A DNA stretch of 59,770 nucleotides, from positions 1-59,770 of the forward strand of contig JAJZYT010000009.1 in NCBI GenBank assembly GCA_021797915.1, in the 5' to 3' direction. This stretch comes from Thermoplasmata archaeon (GTDB lineage: Archaea; Thermoplasmatota; Thermoplasmata; Thermoplasmatales; GCA-001856825). Below the pieces are notes generated by a model. The model ran no database searches. It saw only the letters and a list, made by a program, of their open reading frames with translations, and was not told the origin of the DNA. Every line of letters begins with the position of its first letter. Within the stretch, counting starts at the first letter, position 1. Shown piece after piece: positions 25,253 through 33,925 of the stretch. Position numbers and translations under genes: made by a program.

Positions 25253-25722
25253 AGAATTTCCTCTGCATTTCTTGGTCTGCGATAGTCGTGTTGATACGGC
25301 TTTGAGTAGTGCATTTTCAACTTCTTCAGTAACTTCCTCACGTGCTTTATGCCGTATTCCACACCGAATCTGCCCTTGATCATCTTCCTCACTTCTTCGG
25401 TTGTCCAATCGTCCCTCTTCTCCAGGATCGATCTGAGTTCTGTCTTCTGTTCATCCGACATCCTGGACGGCTTACCTCCAGCAAATCTTGGTGTGAGACC
25501 GTTAAACCCTTGCTTGTTCCATGATTGTTGCCAGTAGTACCCGACCATCTTTGTGACTCCAACGTTTTTTGAGGCTTCGGCAACTGAAGATCCCTGATAC
25601 CTGTATTTTATGAAATACAGTCTCTTCAGAATCCTCACATCCTTTTCCATTGACCTTATCCTGATCTGTATTTCCTCAAGAGGGACTGACCTGTTTATCT
25701 TAATCTCCTCCTTTCTGGCCAT
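25240..25722 (-). CDS. IS630 transposase copy 2, DNA-binding part
   Basis: The 160-codon N-terminal half with the same two helix-turn-helix units as copy 1 (SSVAEASKNVGVTKMVGYYW and TTEEVRKMIKGRFGVEYGIKHVRKLLKK). It ends just after CTA-AAA-AAA-ACT-TAG. The A8 run (T run 25245-25252 on the plus strand) is at exactly the same place as the A9 run of copy 1. Confidence 0.85.
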   Translation of the reverse strand: MARKEEIKINRSVPLEEIQIRIRSMEKDVRILKRLYFIKYRYQGSSVAEASKNVGVTKMVGYYWQQSWNKQGFNGLTPRFAGGKPSRMSDEQKTELRSILEKRDDWTTEEVRKMIKGRFGVEYGIKHVRKLLKKLKMHYSKPYQHDYRRPRNAEEILKKT

Positions 25723-25815
25723 ATTGAAATAAATGAGTAATAGTATAAAATGTTATGCGTCTAACTATAATTGGTAATCTAACAACGAAGCCGTCTTTCA
25801 TCTCTCACCCTGAGT

Positions 25816-26466
25816 TCACTTTCTGCCATAAACTATTGCGGCAGACGGCGATACAAATCTCTTAATTGCGACCTCGCTGAAACCTGCTTCTTCCATCTCT
25901 TGTACTATCTTCTCAGGTGTTTTGAAGTTCTTCACTGTCGATGCAAGGTAGGTGTAGGAATCAGATGAAGATGCCACCTTTGCAATCCGTGGTAACAACT
26001 TGTAGAAATATAGTGAAAAGAACTGTGCCAGAACTCTTCTCTTCTCAGGAAAGGCATCCAAGTTGGCCATTATTCCTCCCTTTTTAAGCACTCTTATTCC
26101 TTCATCAAAATACTCTGTAGTGGATGGAAGATTCCTAAGCACGAATGAAGACACAATCGCATCAAACGATTCGTTCTTGATGGGCATAGCTGTTGCAGAA
26201 GCGAGGAGCAGCTTCCCCTTGTTCTTGTTCAGTGCAATCATCTCTTTGGTCACGTCCAGGCCGATGAAATTTCCCTTAAAACCATCAAGACTTTCCAATT
26301 TCCCGGTTCCAGTTCCAACGTCAAGGATCTTTCCATCGTGCGGAACTAACCTCAACAGATTCAGTCGCCAGAATATGTCCATACCTAGTGACATATAGGT
26401 ATTCATCCTATCATAGATGGAAGGAATTTCCTTGAATACTGCCTTCACTTTTTCTACTTCTGGCAT
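25816..26466 (-). CDS. ubiE: UbiE/MenG-type quinone methyltransferase
   Basis: SAM-dependent methyltransferase of 216 residues that methylates the naphthoquinone ring in the last step of (thermoplasma)menaquinone synthesis. Motif I is ILDVGTGTGK (about 47-56), followed by FIGLDVTKEMI and SFDAIVSSFVLRNLP; the N-terminal FKEIPSIYDRMNTYMSLGMDIFWR is the UbiE family hallmark. menA is about 0.7 kb away, supporting a role in quinones. Divergent from the UMP kinase gene over a 41-nt promoter region. Confidence 0.9.
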   Translation of the reverse strand: MPEVEKVKAVFKEIPSIYDRMNTYMSLGMDIFWRLNLLRLVPHDGKILDVGTGTGKLESLDGFKGNFIGLDVTKEMIALNKNKGKLLLASATAMPIKNESFDAIVSSFVLRNLPSTTEYFDEGIRVLKKGGIMANLDAFPEKRRVLAQFFSLYFYKLLPRIAKVASSSDSYTYLASTVKNFKTPEKIVQEMEEAGFSEVAIKRFVSPSAAIVYGRK

Positions 26467-26507
26467 CCACCCATGAAAGTATTTATTCTATTATACCTTG
26501 TTGAGTC

Positions 26508-27164
26508 GTGAGCGGGCCGGTTATCAGTTTAGGGGGTTCCATTTTTTCCAAGACTGATGAAAAATATCTTTCAGAGTTCATCGAGAGAATAAAGGATGAA
26601 GATGGGTACGCTCTGGTAGTAGGGGGAGGGCCTATTGCTCGCGAACAGATATCAAAACTGAGAATGATGGGTGCCAAGGAATATTATCTCGATATGATGG
26701 GAATCCAGGCAACTCGGCTCAATGCGACCATGGTCTCACTTGCGCTTGGAAATCTGATGGACGTTCCGAAGTCAATTGATGAAGCGGTTCGCATGATGAA
26801 GGTGTATAAAAGAGTGATAATGGGAGGAACGGAACCCGGTCACACTACCGATGCTGTGTCTCTTCTGCTTGCAGAAGCTCTTAGTAGAGATACGGTGGTA
26901 AATGTGACAAATGTTGATTATCTTTATGATAAGGACCCTACAGTGAAGGGTGCAAAGAAAATAAAGAATATTACCTATTCAGATGCAACCAAAATGATAA
27001 CGTCAGAAAAGAGAGGCGCAGGTGCCAATTTCCCGCTTGACATTCTTTCGCTAAACATCGCGAGAAGAAGCGGAATAAAGATCAAGATCGTCTCCTTCCG
27101 GGACCCCTCCAATGCATTCAAAGCGATAAATGGAAAGAAGTTCGAAGGAACCACTGTATCGTGA
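26508..27164 (+). CDS. pyrH: Archaeal UMP kinase
   Basis: Phosphorylates UMP to UDP (amino acid kinase fold). The 218-residue protein has the phosphate loops ISLGGSIFSK (6-15) and ALVVGGGPIARE (36-47), the MMGIQATRLNA block, and VNVTNVDYLYDKDP, as in the archaeal PyrH branch. GTG start, preceded at about 25 nt by the TATA-like TTATTCTATTATA (26478-26491), consistent with leaderless expression. Single gene, divergent from ubiE and convergent with menA. Confidence 0.93.
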   Translation: MSGPVISLGGSIFSKTDEKYLSEFIERIKDEDGYALVVGGGPIAREQISKLRMMGAKEYYLDMMGIQATRLNATMVSLALGNLMDVPKSIDEAVRMMKVYKRVIMGGTEPGHTTDAVSLLLAEALSRDTVVNVTNVDYLYDKDPTVKGAKKIKNITYSDATKMITSEKRGAGANFPLDILSLNIARRSGIKIKIVSFRDPSNAFKAINGKKFEGTTVS

Positions 27165-27200
27165 TTCCATGAATCTGAACATTCCGTATATTCGAACGAC

Positions 27201-28034
27201 TTAAAGCAGCAATAAAATAGACAGGATTACAAGAACGGTGAACAGGAAATGGATCGCTACCGAATAATTTGTCTGCCTAGAGATTTTCAACGGCGACCTA
27301 GGAAGGAAAACTACGTGGATTAGCGAAGCTATAAACACCAATATAGCAGCAACCAAGTTGTCCCTCAAGACTGAAATCATCAAAGAGGGCGTCAAGAGCA
27401 TGATTGGATAGACTATCCTGAAATTTCTCTGCCTCCGTCCACCATCTCTGTCTTCAGGAAGGTGATGAAGATAACGTATCGATGATGCAAGCAGACCCAA
27501 GCTAAGTGAAACCAGAATCTCCTCCAGGGTTATTGGTTGGTTAAGTGCAATTATTGTTCCTAGGACAGGGAACGGACCGAACGAAAAAAAAGTGGCAATT
27601 TCTCCTATACCTCGGGCTCCCAGTTTTATCGGTGGAACCACATACAGCAATGAGAGGAAGACCGCAGTCAGTCCGAGTGAGAGTAGTGCAACGCTATGGG
27701 TTAGATACACAACGGCCAATCCGACTACAACAGCCAAAGAGATCATTGAAAGGAAAGAAAATTTCAGTGTCTCAGGTCTCACACCTAGTTTTTCAATAAA
27801 GTAGGAACCGAGAGGAAATAATGTATCCTCATTTCGCAGAGGCCTGGAATTGGCGTGGTCAAAAAAATCCATTGCGAGGTTCATGCCTGCCTGCATCGAA
27901 ACAGTCACAACCAGAAGGAGGGGAACTAGGTAAGATAACCTGAAATGCGCGAAAGCCCACCCTATTAGTACCGGGCTGATGCTGGTAAAATAAATCGGTG
28001 CCTTCAATCCCTTGATGAAGTCCCAAACCTTCAT
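27201..28034 (-). CDS. menA: MenA-like prenyltransferase (UbiA family)
   Basis: Membrane prenyltransferase that attaches a polyprenyl chain to 1,4-dihydroxy-2-naphthoate. The 277-residue protein has about eight helices. The first Asp-rich motif NLAMDFFDHAN is at about 52-62 and the second, EDRDGG, at about 196-201, as in MenA; the acidic pairs bind Mg-diphosphate. With ubiE nearby it points to menaquinone-type quinones. The related archaeal lipid enzyme DGGGP synthase belongs to the same family, and this alternative is not excluded. Downstream of the radical SAM gene by 68 nt. Confidence 0.83.
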   Translation of the reverse strand: MKVWDFIKGLKAPIYFTSISPVLIGWAFAHFRLSYLVPLLLVVTVSMQAGMNLAMDFFDHANSRPLRNEDTLFPLGSYFIEKLGVRPETLKFSFLSMISLAVVVGLAVVYLTHSVALLSLGLTAVFLSLLYVVPPIKLGARGIGEIATFFSFGPFPVLGTIIALNQPITLEEILVSLSLGLLASSIRYLHHLPEDRDGGRRQRNFRIVYPIMLLTPSLMISVLRDNLVAAILVFIASLIHVVFLPRSPLKISRQTNYSVAIHFLFTVLVILSILLLL

Positions 28035-28102
28035 GTATGAAGGTGATTCTCAGGCAGGATAATTACATTTTCCGGAAGACGTGTATAATTGCAACCTCAA
28101 AA

Positions 28103-29785
28103 CTACTTTCTCGAAGAATGCAGGTATCTATATATCATGAAAATAAGCTTCTTCTCACTCATCGTAGGGGACCCCCACATTATCTGTTTCTTGAGGATGG
28201 TATACTTATCACCACACGTCCTGATGAGCGCTTCACCCTTTGACATCATTCCATAGTCTCCTCCTCTTGAGAGTCTTACTGCGAGCCTGCTGGTCTCAAG
28301 GACGTGGTGGGACTTGGCATATTCCTCCTCGTTGATGTATCCCAATTCCTCTTTTTCCTTGAGAAGCGAGTCAATTGCATCGTATGTGGTCTCAACTAGT
28401 GTCCGTCTATCCATCCAGTTGGTTTCATAGTTGAGATAATCCTCCCACGTCCTCCCTTGGTCCAGCGCATTATAATGCTCCATCAGGGTCCTGAACCTAA
28501 GTTTGTACCCCATTGACGGGGTTTCAAATGACATAGAACCGGGATCAAGGAAAGGAGAAAGCGGGGATGTGAAAACGAACAATCTCTTATCGTTTCCGTT
28601 GGATTCCATGAGGTGCTTTGCATACTTTACGTCGTCAAGCACGTCTTCCCTTGTCTGCCCGCTCAGTCCCACTATAAAGTAAACATCGATCTTCTTGCCA
28701 CCAAGCCCCATGAAGTCAGAGACAAACTTTTCCAGCCCGCTGTTCCCATACGGTCTTCCATTCTTGAGTCTGATTGCATCATTAGACGAATCCGGTGAAA
28801 TCTCCATAGAGATATCCGAACTTGCTCTGAACAGATTCTGAAGCCTTTCCTTGGAGTGTGGCACGAAAACTTCCATCAGTAAAGGAATGTCCAGTCCCTC
28901 TTTTTTCAAGTTTCCGAAGATGTAATCGACTTCCTTGTCAGGTCTCATCAGAAGATCGCCTGCGATGAAGACTGGAATCTTCAGGTCATCATTTACCCTA
29001 AGAATATCATCTACAATCCTTTTCGGAGACCTGTAGATGGGTCCCGATCTGCTGTAAAATTTCTTGAACGTAAAATAGGATCCACCGCAAATACCGCAGC
29101 TGTAAGCGCATCCGTGCGTAGAAAGAACCATTGCAACAGGTTCTTTCATCCAGTCACAGTAGGGCAAGTGTCCGGAGATATCCATTGTTTTGATCGAACT
29201 GCGAATTATCTGCGAGTAATCGAATTCCTGGTAGTCTATGTCAGGTGTAAAGGTGAATCCGTTGTCCTTTATCTTCCCGTCTTCCCTATATATTGCATTC
29301 TGGACGGTCTCCATCTTCTTTCCAGCTAGTACCTTCTCCATCGGTTGCTCTGTCGTATCCCCCCTTATAACTAGGTCAACGTCCTTCACTTTGGTCATGA
29401 TTTCTTTTGCGTAATAGGTGGCAGAGAATCCCCCCAACATAACCTTTATGTCTGGTCTTTCCACCTTTATAATTCTCGCAAGATTTAGGGCACCATGTAC
29501 GTGGGGAAGCCAGTGAAGGTCTATACCGATGTATTCCGTGTCGATTTTGAGTAATTCCTCGTTGAAGTCGTATCTCTTGGAACTGAGCATTTTAAGGGCG
29601 ACGTTGTCTATCCTTGCCTTGTATCCCCTCGACGTCAGATATGACAAAATTGCAAGAAAACCGATTGGATACATTTCGAAGACTCCAGTACTGGGTACGA
29701 GTTCCGAGATGGGTCCAGCAACTATGTCTCTCTTCCTGAAGTCATATATAGAAGGTGGGTGCATCAGGACGAGGTCATATCTCAT
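28103..29785 (-). CDS. B12-binding domain/radical SAM protein (Ta0216-like)
   Basis: A 560-residue radical SAM protein. Residues 1-150 form a cobalamin-binding-like Rossmann domain (YPIGFLAILSYLTSRGYKARI, VMLGGFSATYYAKEI); the Fe-S motif CAYSCGICGG (C-x3-C-x2-C) is at about 226-235; a HemN-like barrel follows (VYFIVGLSGQTREDV). The layout fits the uncharacterised B12/SAM family named after Ta0216 of Thermoplasma acidophilum. The substrate is unknown. It is divergent from the saccharopine dehydrogenase-like gene and may be co-transcribed with menA. Confidence 0.88.
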   Translation of the reverse strand: MRYDLVLMHPPSIYDFRKRDIVAGPISELVPSTGVFEMYPIGFLAILSYLTSRGYKARIDNVALKMLSSKRYDFNEELLKIDTEYIGIDLHWLPHVHGALNLARIIKVERPDIKVMLGGFSATYYAKEIMTKVKDVDLVIRGDTTEQPMEKVLAGKKMETVQNAIYREDGKIKDNGFTFTPDIDYQEFDYSQIIRSSIKTMDISGHLPYCDWMKEPVAMVLSTHGCAYSCGICGGSYFTFKKFYSRSGPIYRSPKRIVDDILRVNDDLKIPVFIAGDLLMRPDKEVDYIFGNLKKEGLDIPLLMEVFVPHSKERLQNLFRASSDISMEISPDSSNDAIRLKNGRPYGNSGLEKFVSDFMGLGGKKIDVYFIVGLSGQTREDVLDDVKYAKHLMESNGNDKRLFVFTSPLSPFLDPGSMSFETPSMGYKLRFRTLMEHYNALDQGRTWEDYLNYETNWMDRRTLVETTYDAIDSLLKEKEELGYINEEEYAKSHHVLETSRLAVRLSRGGDYGMMSKGEALIRTCGDKYTILKKQIMWGSPTMSEKKLIFMIYRYLHSSRK

Positions 29786-29849
29786 TCTTGGAGTTATTGC
29801 ATCATTGGATTTAACTAATTTGAAAACCGAAAAGAAATTAATCTCTTCG

Positions 29850-29856
29850 TTATATT
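29850..29856 (+). promoter_or_regulatory. TATA box deciding the start at 29873
   Basis: TTATATT is centred about 20-23 nt before the ATG at 29873. The in-frame TTG at 29855 lies inside this box, so it is unlikely to be the start. Confidence 0.6.
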
Positions 29857-29872
29857 GACCATTGGTGATCTA

Positions 29873-30988
29873 ATGAGAGTTCTTGTACTGGGAGGGGGAA
29901 TGGTTGGCGCAGGAATTGCTTACGCACTTAAGAATGAAATGGAAGTAACAATTGCTGACTACAGCTCTGATACGCTCCAGCGACTAAAGAAAGATCTTGG
30001 AGTCAATACAGTAAAGGTCGACGCGTACAGGGATGCATTGGCACCTGTGATGAAAGATTTCGATGTAATTTCAGGTGCACTGCCGGGAAGGCTCGGCATG
30101 AAGGTAGTAAGGGAAGCGTGCAAGGCGGGAGTTAACCTTGTTGATAACAGCTTCATGGAAGAGGACTTCTACAAATTGGAAAAGGAGGCTCTGGATGCAG
30201 GAATTACTGTTGTTCCTGATGCCGGTGTTGCGCCAGGGCTATCCAATGCTATAGTTGGACGAATAGCCGCGGTCCATGGCAGCCTTGAGAGCGTTGATAT
30301 AAAGGTCGGAGGTCTCCCAGAGAGGAACATTCCTCCAATCGGCTACAAAGTCGTTTTCTCGCCAATGGATACACTAGACGAATTTACCAGAAAGGTCGAG
30401 ATAGTTAGAGACGGCGAGCTGATAAAGACGGAACCGGGGGACGGACTTGAATATTTCTTCGTGAATGGGTTGGGATCACTCGAGGCATTCTACACGAATG
30501 GACTGAGGAGTCTTCTCAGAAATGTCAAGGCAAAGAACATGGTTGAAAAAACGGTCCGATACAGAGGACATCTTGAAAAGATGAAATTCCTGAAAGACCT
30601 TGGTCTACTTGAAGAAGAAAAAATTGAACTGAACGGTAACCCAGTAGTGCCCAAGGAATTACTTGCATCACTGTTCCTGAAGAATCTCAGCTTCCCAGAC
30701 GTCAAGGACGTCCTTTACATGGAAATAAGGGTCGTTCCCGCAAAAGGAAAGGAAGAGATCCTTTTCACTATATTTGACAAGGAAGACACCAAAACTGGAT
30801 ACACTGCCATGACGAGGACGACAGGTTTCACAAATGCCGCCTTCACTAGGCTTCTGGCCAAGGGTATGATAAGGCAGAAGGGAATAATCCCACCAGAAAT
30901 TGTTGCCCGTGATGGAAATTCCTTTACAGAGATCATAGGATTTCTCGAGAGAATGGGAATCGTAGTATCGGGCCCCAAGAACATTTGA
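29873..30988 (+). CDS. Saccharopine dehydrogenase-like NAD(P) oxidoreductase
   Basis: A 371-residue protein. It opens MRVLVLGGGMVGAGIA, the Rossmann nucleotide loop GGGMVG, followed by ADYSSDTLQ and the family block VPDAGVAPGLSN (about 116-127). Members of this group (lysine-pathway enzymes and carboxyspermidine-type relatives) reduce imines formed between amino acids and oxoacids; the actual substrate cannot be told. The ATG at 29873 is preferred from the TATA position. Its stop overlaps the ATG of the diphthamide ligase gene (TGATG), so they share an mRNA. Confidence 0.85.
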   Translation: MRVLVLGGGMVGAGIAYALKNEMEVTIADYSSDTLQRLKKDLGVNTVKVDAYRDALAPVMKDFDVISGALPGRLGMKVVREACKAGVNLVDNSFMEEDFYKLEKEALDAGITVVPDAGVAPGLSNAIVGRIAAVHGSLESVDIKVGGLPERNIPPIGYKVVFSPMDTLDEFTRKVEIVRDGELIKTEPGDGLEYFFVNGLGSLEAFYTNGLRSLLRNVKAKNMVEKTVRYRGHLEKMKFLKDLGLLEEEKIELNGNPVVPKELLASLFLKNLSFPDVKDVLYMEIRVVPAKGKEEILFTIFDKEDTKTGYTAMTRTTGFTNAAFTRLLAKGMIRQKGIIPPEIVARDGNSFTEIIGFLERMGIVVSGPKNI

Positions 30989-31632
30989 TGAAAGCAATCT
31001 CGCTGCTTTCTGGAGGAAAGGATTCATTCCTTAGTCTTCTGATAGCACTTTCCATAGGAATGGATGTAGAGAGGACTATTACTGTGAAGGCAGAGCAGGA
31101 TTCTTACATGTTCCACTTCCCGAACACCGAATTGGGTGGCGAGCTGTCTGATATTATGGGAATTAGTAACTCTTCGATACTCGAATCAGAGTTCAAAGAG
31201 ACAATCTCTCTCTACCCGGGTTACTTCCTTATTGCCGGTGCAGTGGAGTCGGAATTTCAGAAGACCAAGCTAGAAGAAATATGCACAGAACTGGGCCTAA
31301 AAACATTCTTTCCACTCTGGAGGAAGAACCAGGAACAGATTGTCAGGGACTTTATTTCAACTGGTTCAAGGGGAATCATTGTTACGGTTGCTGCCGAGGG
31401 ACTCGACGAGAAGTTTCTTGGAAGACCGATTGATGAAGAGTCGCTGCGCATCCTAAATAAAGCCAAGCTAAAGCACGGAATCTCAATTATCGGTGAGGGA
31501 GGAGAGTACGAAACTTTGGTCACCTGTTCGCCTTTCTTAACTGGATGCATTGAGATCGAAGATACAGAGGTTATCGATAGAGGGATTCAGAAAATACTAA
31601 AAATCAAGAAATATCGGGTTGAGGGTTCCTGA
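30988..31632 (+). CDS. dph6: Diphthine-ammonia ligase (Dph6-like ATPase)
   Basis: ATP-dependent amidotransferase for the last step of diphthamide synthesis on elongation factor 2. The PP-loop SGGKDS is at residues 8-13. The C-terminal half carries GEGGEYETLV (about 170-179), the hallmark of the Dph6/MJ0570 group, after LGRPID. Length 214 residues is typical for archaea. ATG 30988 overlaps the previous stop. Its last 29 nt overlap the convergent ZPR1-type gene. Confidence 0.9.
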   Translation: MKAISLLSGGKDSFLSLLIALSIGMDVERTITVKAEQDSYMFHFPNTELGGELSDIMGISNSSILESEFKETISLYPGYFLIAGAVESEFQKTKLEEICTELGLKTFFPLWRKNQEQIVRDFISTGSRGIIVTVAAEGLDEKFLGRPIDEESLRILNKAKLKHGISIIGEGGEYETLVTCSPFLTGCIEIEDTEVIDRGIQKILKIKKYRVEGS

Positions 31633-32089
31633 TGAAGTGAGAGACTCCAGATGGATCGCTAATTGATATAGTGATTTTCAGGCTTCCTTCTATAGCTTTC
31701 CTGACATTCTCTTGGACTTCCTCTATCTTCTTCTGGTCATCAAACAGAGGCATGAGATTGAGAAATCGGTTCAAGAGCCCTTCCACGTTAGTTATGAAAG
31801 TTTCTGCAAGAGGGCCCGGATAAAGTTCCAATCCCAACTCCGGGACTACTATCGTGCCATTGCTTCCTCTTACGATTTTTATTTGCAAGTCTGCCTTGTC
31901 ATCGATCTCTACTTTGTCTTCTTTCGGGAAGTCACCTTGGAAAGCAAAATCATTGATCCTGTACCCACAGCTATTACATCGCATGTAGTAGTGAACGACT
32001 CTTCCGAAATGTGGGACGTCCAACTCGTCTGATCCGCTTTCAAGATTGCCAGCCGAACATGCTGGGCACTTCAGATCTGGTTCAACCAT
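31604..32089 (-). CDS. ZPR1-type zinc finger protein
   Basis: A 161-residue archaeal ZPR1-domain protein. The zinc finger CPAC...CNSCGYR (C8, C11, C38, C41 approximately) is followed by the beta domain with KVEIDD and ELGLELYPGPL and a helical hairpin ending in ISDPSGVSHFI, a pattern seen across ZPR1. Eukaryotic ZPR1 binds translation factor eEF1A; whether the archaeal form does so is unproven. The start overlaps the end of idi by 19 nt, making it the third gene of ipk-idi-zpr1 on the minus strand. Confidence 0.85.
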   Translation of the reverse strand: MVEPDLKCPACSAGNLESGSDELDVPHFGRVVHYYMRCNSCGYRINDFAFQGDFPKEDKVEIDDKADLQIKIVRGSNGTIVVPELGLELYPGPLAETFITNVEGLLNRFLNLMPLFDDQKKIEEVQENVRKAIEGSLKITISISDPSGVSHFIRNPQPDIS

Positions 32090-33120
32090 TCCAACAATCT
32101 ACCTCTATAAATCTTTCGTACCTTCCTTATGTCATCGAGATTCGTACACCCTGTCAGGAACATGGCCGTCTTGAGCTCAGTCTCGAGGTGCGAAATTAGA
32201 TTTGACACTTCCTTATCAGACTGGAGAGCCGCTTTTAGAAATGTCGAGGCAAGACCTCCGAGTGATGCTCCCATCGCCAGACCTCTGAAAACATCCAGAC
32301 CCGTTCTGACTCCGCCAGATGCTATGAGCGGAAGCTCAACATTGGCATATATTAGGCAAATAGGCGATGGTATTCCCCAGTTCCAGAATGTTTTACCTAT
32401 CCTCTCTTTCCTCTCGTCCGATCTGTTCTTGCTTCGGAGAGATTCAACAGCGGCAAAGGAAGTTCCTGATCTTCCACCGGTGTCTATGGCAGAAACTCCC
32501 AGTTGCTTGAAATCGAGAGCGTCTTGCAAGGAGAAGCCAGCCCCTGTTTCCTTGGCAATCACCTTGTATCTCTTCGAAAGTTCACCCAGTCTCTTCTTTA
32601 TTCCTTTGGAATTCCTGTCTCCTTCTGGTTGTGACATTTCTTGTACGAAATTGAAGTGGACTGCTAGTGCATCAGCTTTCACCAACCCAACGGCGTAATC
32701 TATCTCCTCGTCGCTCAGAGCGTTCTTGGACTGTTTGATGAGCTGAGGTGCGCCAACATTAGCTATTCTGAATGGGACATCGTAATCGGTGACCACAGAG
32801 TAGGTTCTTCCCATTTCTCTGTTCTGAATCGCAGCCCTTTCTGATCCCACTCCCATCGCAATTCCGGCCTCAGCCGCTCCTCGTGCAAGGTTCTCATTTA
32901 TCCGCTTCGTCTCAGGATGGCCACCAGTCATCGAAGATATAAGGAACGGCAGTTTGAGTCTCTTCCCTAGAAATGTTGTCGAGGTGTCAATCTCGTCAAA
33001 ATCCACTTCCGGCATCGATCTTTGAACTATATCAATGTCGTCCCAGAAATTGTAATCGTGAGAAACATCTTTAGTTGAAATAATGTCAATGTGTTCCAGT
33101 TTTCTCCTCTCCACTGTCAT
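32071..33120 (-). CDS. fni: Isopentenyl-diphosphate isomerase type 2
   Basis: FMN- and NADPH-dependent enzyme that interconverts IPP and DMAPP. 349 residues. Recognisable blocks: RRKLEHIDI at the start, FLISSMTGGHPETKRINENLARGA (about 60-83), GVGSERAA, and LIASGGVRTGLDVFRGLAMGA near the end for the FMN phosphate site. The start overlaps the stop of ipk by four bases (ATGA). With ipk it forms the last two steps of the archaeal mevalonate route. Confidence 0.95.
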   Translation of the reverse strand: MTVERRKLEHIDIISTKDVSHDYNFWDDIDIVQRSMPEVDFDEIDTSTTFLGKRLKLPFLISSMTGGHPETKRINENLARGAAEAGIAMGVGSERAAIQNREMGRTYSVVTDYDVPFRIANVGAPQLIKQSKNALSDEEIDYAVGLVKADALAVHFNFVQEMSQPEGDRNSKGIKKRLGELSKRYKVIAKETGAGFSLQDALDFKQLGVSAIDTGGRSGTSFAAVESLRSKNRSDERKERIGKTFWNWGIPSPICLIYANVELPLIASGGVRTGLDVFRGLAMGASLGGLASTFLKAALQSDKEVSNLISHLETELKTAMFLTGCTNLDDIRKVRKIYRGRLLEWLNQI

Positions 33121-33866
33121 TTGATCACCGTCGATATGCTCTCCTTTCCCCGCAAGTAATTTCTCAACCGTTCCGGTCTGTTCCCATTAAGCACTACCAC
33201 TCTGCCAGTATAAGACATCATTTTCTTAATCCTTTTCATTTTACCAGCCATTGAGCCTGTAGCATCCCTCCCAGTATCAACCACCGAAATCTCTCCTGCC
33301 TTTATGAGTGGGATGAATCTTGCGTTCTTATTGGTCTTTGGATCGCTGTCAAACAGACCATCAACATCAGTTATGAAAGCAACAGATTCCGGTCTGAAGA
33401 CTCGCGAAAGGTCTAATGCAATTTCGTCGCCAGATATTATTCTGTACCTACCCTTGTTCATAATTATGTCACCAAAGAGAACAGGAACGAACCCTTTGTC
33501 AGTAAGTGACTTGACCACCGTGAAGTCAGGTTTTCCAAAATTGTAGATGACGTGAGGTGGTACAGAAATGGCATTTATCCCACTCTCATTCAGATATTCA
33601 ATGATAACAGAGTTTAGAGTAAGCACGTCTGAAACGACTTTGGAAATGGCTTCCTCTTTTCCCTTGATTGAGCCCGGCTTTTCCAGTCCATACTTCAGGG
33701 CCATTATGTGTCCAAAAGATCCAGCACCGTGTATCAAAATCCTCTCCTCTTTACTTTCAGAGAGTACGTCGCACAGCACCCCTAGCGAATTCTTGTTGAT
33801 TTTCTTGTAGCTCTCCTTGTATGTGATGATACTTCCTCCGAGCTTGATTACTTTCACGATTTGCAA
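33117..33866 (-). CDS. ipk: Isopentenyl phosphate kinase
   Basis: Makes IPP from isopentenyl phosphate in the modified mevalonate pathway of archaea (the Thermoplasma variant goes through mevalonate 3-phosphate). The 249-residue amino acid kinase has VIKLGGSIITYK (6-17) and HGAGSFGH (about 60-67), whose second His is the substrate-determining residue, plus ISGDEIA and FITDVDGLFDSDP. First gene of the operon with fni and the ZPR1 gene. Divergent from the aminotransferase gene across 59 nt. Confidence 0.94.
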   Translation of the reverse strand: MQIVKVIKLGGSIITYKESYKKINKNSLGVLCDVLSESKEERILIHGAGSFGHIMALKYGLEKPGSIKGKEEAISKVVSDVLTLNSVIIEYLNESGINAISVPPHVIYNFGKPDFTVVKSLTDKGFVPVLFGDIIMNKGRYRIISGDEIALDLSRVFRPESVAFITDVDGLFDSDPKTNKNARFIPLIKAGEISVVDTGRDATGSMAGKMKRIKKMMSYTGRVVVLNGNRPERLRNYLRGKESISTVIK

Positions 33867-33925
33867 TTAGCTCTGAATAAATAAAATCATCGAAGATTGT
33901 TTATTTTGGAAGTTATTGTACCGTC

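Larger units (their letters stand above)
24679..25770 (-). mobile_element. IS630-family insertion sequence, copy 2
   Basis: About 1.09 kb with inverted repeats TTATACTTAAACGCCCAAC (24679-24697) and, read on the minus strand, TTATAGTTAGACGCATAAC (25770-25752). The ends closely resemble those of copy 1, and the encoded proteins are of the same type but differ at many residues, so the two are related elements and not a recent duplication. Confidence 0.88.
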
